DNA of 64,000 bases from Maricurvus nonylphenolicus (GTDB lineage: Bacteria; Pseudomonadota; Gammaproteobacteria; Pseudomonadales; Cellvibrionaceae). The notes below the pieces were generated by a model. That model was not told the DNA's origin. It did no database searches and saw only the letters and a list, made by a program, of their open reading frames with translations. Made by a program: the position numbers and the translations under genes. The stretch lies in contig NZ_AP031498.1 of the NCBI RefSeq assembly GCF_042854845.1, positions 1,488,001 through 1,552,000 of the forward strand. Direction: 5' to 3'. How positions within the stretch are numbered: the stretch's first letter is position 1; the number at the start of each line of letters is the position of its first letter. Positions 59,813-64,000 of this stretch are shown here, piece by piece.

Positions 59813-61309
59813 ATGAAAAAATTCATCCTAGTTTGTGTGCTCGTCATTGCTGCTATACCTGCTTATTTATTACTGAGCGGTACTATCAGCGTCACCAGTT
59901 TTGCCATGATCCTTAATGTGATGGCAGGCAAGGGTATTGAAACACCCAGCGATGAAGTGATTGAAAATCGTATTCAAGTGGCCGACGGGTTTGGTCTTAG
60001 CTTGTATGCCAGTGATTTACCCAATGCCCGTTTTATTGCCATGACCGCTAATCGCGATCTGCTTGTAAGCCGTCCACATAAAGGCGAAGTGGTCATGATT
60101 CGGGCCAACAGAGACGATGCCAGCGTGGGTGGCGAGCGTGTCACCTTACTGGAAGGGTTAAATAAACCGTCTGGTATAGTGGTTGCCGAAGGGTGGTTAT
60201 TTGTTGGCGAATCCGATGCTATTGGTCGTATCGTGTTTGATGAAACTACTGGCACCACATCCGGCAGCTATGAACGAATTCTTGAAGGCCTAACCGGCGA
60301 CGGTAATCATCCCTATAAACAAATAAAACGCGGGCCAGATGGCAAGATTTATTTATCTCAGGGTTCTACCTGTAATGTCTGTATCGAAGCCGATAGCCGC
60401 CGCGGCACCATGGGGCGTTTTGATCTCGATGGTAAAAACTTCGAAGTCATTGCCACCGGCTTACGTAACACCATGGGTTTCGATTGGACGCCCTGGAATG
60501 GTGATTTGTACGGTACTGACAATGGTCGTGATCTGTTGGGCGATGACTATCCACCCTGTGAATTAAATTTAATTCAGCAAGGAAAATTCTACGGCTGGCC
60601 ATACTTCAACGGTGCCAATGAGGCCGATCCGGATTTTAATCCTGATTCTGCACCCGCTGAGCTAGTCGCAAACCCTGTTGCACCTGTGCATGAGTTCCGC
60701 GCCCACAACGCCCCCTTGGGCATGACGTTTATTGATGCAGAAGGTTGGCCTGAAGACTTCCAACAGTCGGCACTGGTGGCTCTACACGGTTCCTGGAACC
60801 GCAGTATCCCCGATGGTTATCGCGTGGTATCGCTGCACTGGAACGATGGCAAGATCGAACGTAGAGATTTCCTTGCTGGCTTTGAACTGGACGGCGATGT
60901 GATTGGCCGCCCTGTGGATATCACCCAAGGGCCGGACGGTGCTGTGTATATCTCCGATGATTATGCTGGAGCCATTTACCGTATGGCTTACGGTGAAGAG
61001 CAAAAGCTGCTTGGCACGGCTAAAGCGGAAGAAGAGACGCCTTTTGAACTGCAGCAACCTACGTGGTTAACCGCAGACAACACTGCAACCTATAAAGCCG
61101 CAGGGCAGCAGCTGTATGATAAGTTTCATTGCCAAAGCTGCCATAACCCAGCCTATGCCCGCGGCAATATGAACTTAACCGATGCCAATCAACGCCTGCA
61201 GTACGCCGATGTGATTGAGCGCTTAACCAAACCCCGTGCGCCTATGCCCGTGTTCCCGCTGAGTGAAGCCGATAAACAAGCGTTGGCTGTGTGGTTGTTA
61301 GATCAATAA
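59813..61309 (+). CDS. Sorbosone-dehydrogenase-like beta-propeller fused to cytochrome c
   Basis: 498 residues. An N-terminal membrane segment (about 4-24) exports the rest. The propeller is of the sorbosone/glucose dehydrogenase type: ADGFGLSLYASDLPNARFIAMTANRDLLVSRPHKGEV near 52, HPYKQIKRGPDGKIYLSQGSTCNVC near 163, NTMGFDWTPWNGDLYGTDNGRDLLGDDYPP near 218, and HGSWNRSIPDGYRV near 330. A C-terminal heme-c motif CQSCH sits near 440 with a Met-rich distal region (RAPMPVFPLSEADKQALAVWLLDQ). It oxidises an alcohol or aldehyde in the periplasm and hands electrons to the chain. AAGG precedes the start. PQQ use is plausible for the family. Confidence 0.9.
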   Translation: MKKFILVCVLVIAAIPAYLLLSGTISVTSFAMILNVMAGKGIETPSDEVIENRIQVADGFGLSLYASDLPNARFIAMTANRDLLVSRPHKGEVVMIRANRDDASVGGERVTLLEGLNKPSGIVVAEGWLFVGESDAIGRIVFDETTGTTSGSYERILEGLTGDGNHPYKQIKRGPDGKIYLSQGSTCNVCIEADSRRGTMGRFDLDGKNFEVIATGLRNTMGFDWTPWNGDLYGTDNGRDLLGDDYPPCELNLIQQGKFYGWPYFNGANEADPDFNPDSAPAELVANPVAPVHEFRAHNAPLGMTFIDAEGWPEDFQQSALVALHGSWNRSIPDGYRVVSLHWNDGKIERRDFLAGFELDGDVIGRPVDITQGPDGAVYISDDYAGAIYRMAYGEEQKLLGTAKAEEETPFELQQPTWLTADNTATYKAAGQQLYDKFHCQSCHNPAYARGNMNLTDANQRLQYADVIERLTKPRAPMPVFPLSEADKQALAVWLLDQ

Positions 61310-61435
61310 TGCGTAGAAGAATGTGTAAGCGATACTATTTGGCAAATTGTCGATAGTAATGAGCAATAAATCCGGTAGGCGCTTTGTATACACTGGTTTG
61401 ATATCCACAGATCAGAATAATGGTTAGGAATCTCA

Positions 61436-62359
61436 ATGGAGATCGAAGCGCTACACCCGGAATTACGTCAAGCCTATAAACGCATCCCTGCACTGCCTCT
61501 GCACCGCAGCAGTGTAAGGTGGATGCTGAAGAAGCTGATGGGCTTGGCGCCCAATAAGAAACTGCTTGAGGGCATCTCTATTGAGGAGAAAACGCTTGGG
61601 CAGTGGGGTTTGCGCATTTATAAGCCGCAAGAGCAACAGTCCGATGCGGGCCTGCTGTGGATTCACGGCGGTGGTTTGATACTTGGCAATGCCAAAGTCG
61701 ATGACCGTCAATGTGTAAAATTTGCCAAGCAGTTGGGTATTGCAGTTATCTCAGTTGAATACCGTTTAGCGCCCAAACATCCCTATCCTGCCGCCATTGA
61801 TGACTGCTTTGCAGCTTGGCAGTGGTTCCAGGATGAAGCGAAAAACCTTGGAGTAAACCCGGAACGTATTGCCATTGCCGGGCAGAGTGCCGGTGGTGGT
61901 TTGGCGGCTAATTTGGCACAACGTATTTACGATGCGGACGGTGTGCAACCTGTAGCGCAAATTCTGTTTTGCCCAATGTTGGATGACCGCACCGCTGCTG
62001 ATATTTCGCTGGATCCGCTGCGTCATCGTCTGTGGAGTAATATCAATAACCGTTTTGGTTGGAGTGCTTATCTATGTCAGGAGCCAGACTTAGAATCCGT
62101 GCCGCCTTACGCGGTTGCAGCTAGAAGGGAAGATTTATCCGGGTTGCCTCCAGCCTGGATTGGCGTCGGTGATATCGATTTATTCTGTGAAGAAGACAAG
62201 CATTACTTTGAGCGTCTGCAAGCCGCGGGTGTTGAAAGTGAGTTGCATATCTCACCTCAGGCGCCGCACGGTTTTGAATCGCTGGTGCCGGGGTCGAGCG
62301 TCTCGCAGGCTTTCCATGCATCCATGCTGGCGTTTCTTAAAAAAGCGCTGGCTGTTTAA
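61436..62359 (+). CDS. Alpha/beta hydrolase of the HSL (hormone-sensitive lipase) family
   Basis: 307 residues. The family HGGG oxyanion motif is in LLWIHGGGLILGNAK near 73, the nucleophile in AIAGQSAGGGLAANLA near 145, the acid in GDIDLFCEED near 240, and His in PHGFESLVPGS near 280. Such esterases cleave short acyl esters. AGGA precedes ATG 61436. The end overlaps the convergent padR gene by 4 bp. Confidence 0.9.
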   Translation: MEIEALHPELRQAYKRIPALPLHRSSVRWMLKKLMGLAPNKKLLEGISIEEKTLGQWGLRIYKPQEQQSDAGLLWIHGGGLILGNAKVDDRQCVKFAKQLGIAVISVEYRLAPKHPYPAAIDDCFAAWQWFQDEAKNLGVNPERIAIAGQSAGGGLAANLAQRIYDADGVQPVAQILFCPMLDDRTAADISLDPLRHRLWSNINNRFGWSAYLCQEPDLESVPPYAVAARREDLSGLPPAWIGVGDIDLFCEEDKHYFERLQAAGVESELHISPQAPHGFESLVPGSSVSQAFHASMLAFLKKALAV

Positions 62360-63024
62360 TCCAGCTGGTATTCATCCATTAAGCCTTTCAGATCCTCTTG
62401 AGACTGGCGATAAACCTCTATCGCCCAGCTCTCTGGATCTTCCTCATCCGGTAGCTCTGCCAGTAGCGCTTGCATCTCTTCCACCCATTGCAAACGCGCT
62501 TTAATCTGTCCTACGGCAAAACGGCTGGTCAGGGCGGCATTAATCGCGACCTCTTTTAAAATCACTCCCTTGGCGGTAAAACGACTGATTTGCGCATGCA
62601 CATCGCGAATTTCTTGCAGGTTTTGTTGTTTGATTTCTTCAATGCGATCGCGCAGTGCCTGTGGGTCGCTGGCGCCGGTCAGGTAGAACTTCAGCAGCGA
62701 TTTAAATTCCAGCTTGGCCGCTTCTCCCGGTTGGCTTAGCCATTCAGACAGCAGTTCCCGGCCCATGGGGGTGATGTGATATTCGGTTCTTTCCCGGCCC
62801 TGGCGGGTTTCTGTCTCGGTGCTCACTAGACCCAGCTTTGCCAGTTTCTTCGGTTCGTTATAGAGCTGGCTGGGTGTGCGGGGCAGGCTGTATTTCAGCA
62901 TGCTGCGTTCCAGAAACTTGGTCAAATCGTAGGCGGATTGGGGCTTCAGCTCGATCAGCCCCAGCAGGCAGTAGGCGGTGGTGTTGAGCTTGATGGGCTT
63001 ATCTTTGGTGTCAGCAGTAGGCAT
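62356..63024 (-). CDS. PadR-family transcriptional regulator, paralogue of the gene at 19317
   Basis: 222 residues beginning MPTADTKDKPIKLNTTAYCLLGLIELKPQSAYDLTKFLERSMLKYSLPRTPSQLYNEPKKLAKLGLVSTE, with TEYHITPMGRELLSEWL as the wing. The helical C-terminal part includes KLEFKSLLKFYLTGASDPQALRDRIEEIKQQ, matching the first PadR in layout. It is divergent from the acyl-CoA dehydrogenase at 63144 and the shared promoter has two palindromes. Likely repressor of that dehydrogenase and of itself. Confidence 0.9.
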   Translation of the reverse strand: MPTADTKDKPIKLNTTAYCLLGLIELKPQSAYDLTKFLERSMLKYSLPRTPSQLYNEPKKLAKLGLVSTETETRQGRERTEYHITPMGRELLSEWLSQPGEAAKLEFKSLLKFYLTGASDPQALRDRIEEIKQQNLQEIRDVHAQISRFTAKGVILKEVAINAALTSRFAVGQIKARLQWVEEMQALLAELPDEEDPESWAIEVYRQSQEDLKGLMDEYQLD

Positions 63025-63052
63025 AGGGCTAGCGGTCTTGTATTGCTTGATG

Positions 63053-63094
63053 CTCTAATTTGGAGTATAAATAAAAATATACTCTAAATTGGAG
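63053..63094. promoter_or_regulatory. PadR operator pair between padR and acyl-CoA dehydrogenase
   Basis: CTCTAATTTGGAG (63053-63065) and CTCTAAATTGGAG (63082-63094) are near-identical 13-bp imperfect palindromes, 29 bp centre to centre. Between and across them, 63057-63069 and 63078-63090 form a 13-bp inverted repeat with one mismatch. The AT-rich middle contains TATAAA and TATACT possible -10 elements. The 13-mers share 9-10 of 13 bases with the operators at 20018 and 20053. Confidence 0.65.
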
Positions 63095-63143
63095 TGTTGT
63101 GGGGAGAGTGTACCACAGACTTTCAGCGTTACAGGATTACCCT

Positions 63144-64000
63144 ATGAATTTTGAGATACCCGCCGAGATCGCCAACTTTCTAACCGAGCTGGACAGCTTT
63201 ATTGATGAGAAGATCAAACCCCTGGAGCAGACCGATGACAATATGCGCTTCTTCGACCATCGCCGGGAGTATGCCCGTACCGATTGGGATAAAGACGGTA
63301 TTCCGGCGGAAGATTGGGAGGCACTGTTAAAGCAGGCAAAAGACCTGGCCATTGAGGCGGGTATTTATAACTACCCCTTCCCAAAAGAGTTTGGTGGCCG
63401 TGATGGCAGTAATCTGGGTATGGCCATTATCCGTGAGCATATGGCGGCGAAAGGTTTGGGGCTGCATAACGATCTGCAAAATGAACACTGTGTTGTGGGT
63501 AACAATATTGGCCTGCAATTGATGATGCACTACGGTACCGAAGCACAAAAAGCTGAATGGCTGGAAGGTTTGCAGACCGCTAATAAATTTTTCGCTTTTG
63601 GTATCACTGAACCGGAGCACGGTTCCGATGCTACTCATATGGAAACCAATGCGGTTCGTGACGGTGACGACTGGATTATTAACGGTGAAAAAACCTGGAA
63701 CACCGGAGTGCATATTGCAGACTACGATATGGTGATGGCCCGTACCTCCGGTAAACCTGGGGATGCATTGGGTATCACGGCATTTATGGTGCCTATGCAA
63801 GCCCAGGGCGTTAAGGTCGAAGAGTATCTGTGGACGTTTAATATGCCGTCTGATCACGCCCATGTCAGTTTTACCAATGTGCGCGTGCCTGATAGCGCCA
63901 TCTTTGGTGGTGAAGGCAAAGGCCTGCAGATTATTCAGTACTTCTTTAACGAAAACCGTATCCGTCAGGCGGCCTCCAGTTTGGGCGCAGCACAGTACTG
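63144..64000 (+). CDS. Acyl-CoA dehydrogenase, C-terminal end cut by the window edge
   Basis: 285 full codons are visible and the frame stays open to the end. Motifs are NFEIPAEIANFLTELDSFIDEKIKPLEQ at the N terminus, FPKEFGGRDGSNLGMAI near 75, FAFGITEPEHGSDATHME near 150, and NGEKTWNTGVHIADYDMVMARTSG near 180, then FNMPSDHAHVSFTNVRVPDSAIFGGEGKGLQIIQYFFNENRIRQAASSLGAAQY. The N-terminal length with a long acidic insert suggests a ring- or branched-acyl-CoA type. The C-terminal EGTS region is not in the window. It is divergent from padR 2 and probably repressed by it. Confidence 0.88.
   Translation, partial: MNFEIPAEIANFLTELDSFIDEKIKPLEQTDDNMRFFDHRREYARTDWDKDGIPAEDWEALLKQAKDLAIEAGIYNYPFPKEFGGRDGSNLGMAIIREHMAAKGLGLHNDLQNEHCVVGNNIGLQLMMHYGTEAQKAEWLEGLQTANKFFAFGITEPEHGSDATHMETNAVRDGDDWIINGEKTWNTGVHIADYDMVMARTSGKPGDALGITAFMVPMQAQGVKVEEYLWTFNMPSDHAHVSFTNVRVPDSAIFGGEGKGLQIIQYFFNENRIRQAASSLGAAQY

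Noticed and set aside
1..64000. CRISPR array, prophage, insertion sequence or tRNA gene
   Set aside because: No regularly spaced repeats, no phage or transposase protein, and no cloverleaf seen in the gaps that I read; a tRNA search program would settle this.

Overview
The window reads as chromosomal DNA of an aerobic, probably marine, gammaproteobacterium of the Cellvibrionales/Spongiibacteraceae kind. This rests on gammaproteobacterial housekeeping genes (long-form purC, rsmJ, fpr, hemN, moaCDE, the fatty-acid isomerase cti) lying among many acyl-CoA dehydrogenases, short-chain dehydrogenases, acyl-CoA ligases, AraC/PadR/LysR regulators and TonB receptors. The taxonomic call is inference; there is no rRNA or tRNA gene in view. 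I saw no insertion sequence, phage gene or CRISPR array.

Layout. 1-3.4 kb: the end of an AraC regulator, two adjacent acyl-CoA dehydrogenases (a probable alpha2beta2 pair), a decayed acyl-CoA ligase tail and an orphan DUF1778 antitoxin. 3.5-16 kb: housekeeping and envelope genes, namely purC, two tandem paralogues of unknown family, cti, a FadL-type porin, fpr, rsmJ, a hemerythrin, moaCDE and hemN. Hemerythrin and hemN each have an FNR/ANR-type box upstream. Three copies of a REP-like paired hairpin element lie between genes here and at 18.4 kb. 16-29 kb: lipid and aromatic-acid catabolism, with an AraC regulator, an acyl-CoA dehydrogenase, an HSD10-like dehydrogenase, a PadR regulator divergent from a PM20D1-like peptidase, fumarylacetoacetase, a large EF-hand protein, and an operon of histidine phosphatase, ACAD10/11-like dehydrogenase and phosphotransferase.

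29-50 kb: a catabolic island for an unidentified substrate. It holds a serine hydrolase, a secreted sulfatase, an AraC regulator, three related VOC (glyoxalase/extradiol-dioxygenase fold) proteins, two TonB receptors, an NmrA-like reductase, an acyl-CoA ligase, an alpha/beta hydrolase, a nitroreductase, an azoreductase, two glutathione transferases and two small membrane proteins. Two of the three VOC proteins have each lost a different metal-ligand histidine, and their genes overlap by 4 bp. A perfect FNR/ANR box lies in the intergenic region that divides the VOC genes.

50-59 kb: a compact divergent cluster with an AtoE-type short-chain acid transporter, an SDR, an ACAD10/11-like dehydrogenase, a LysR regulator, a phosphotransferase, an acyl-CoA ligase, an iron-dependent alcohol dehydrogenase and a second, paralogous LysR. 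The parts match the logic of the levulinate/4-hydroxy-acid (lva) route: activate, reduce the 4-oxo group, phosphorylate the 4-hydroxyl, then eliminate phosphate. Both lysR promoters and the kinase operon promoter carry a similar 15-bp ATC-N9-GAT type motif. 59-64 kb: a sorbosone-dehydrogenase-like propeller fused to cytochrome c, an HSL-family esterase, and a second PadR regulator divergent from an acyl-CoA dehydrogenase that runs off the window. The operators inferred for the two PadR paralogues share a core.
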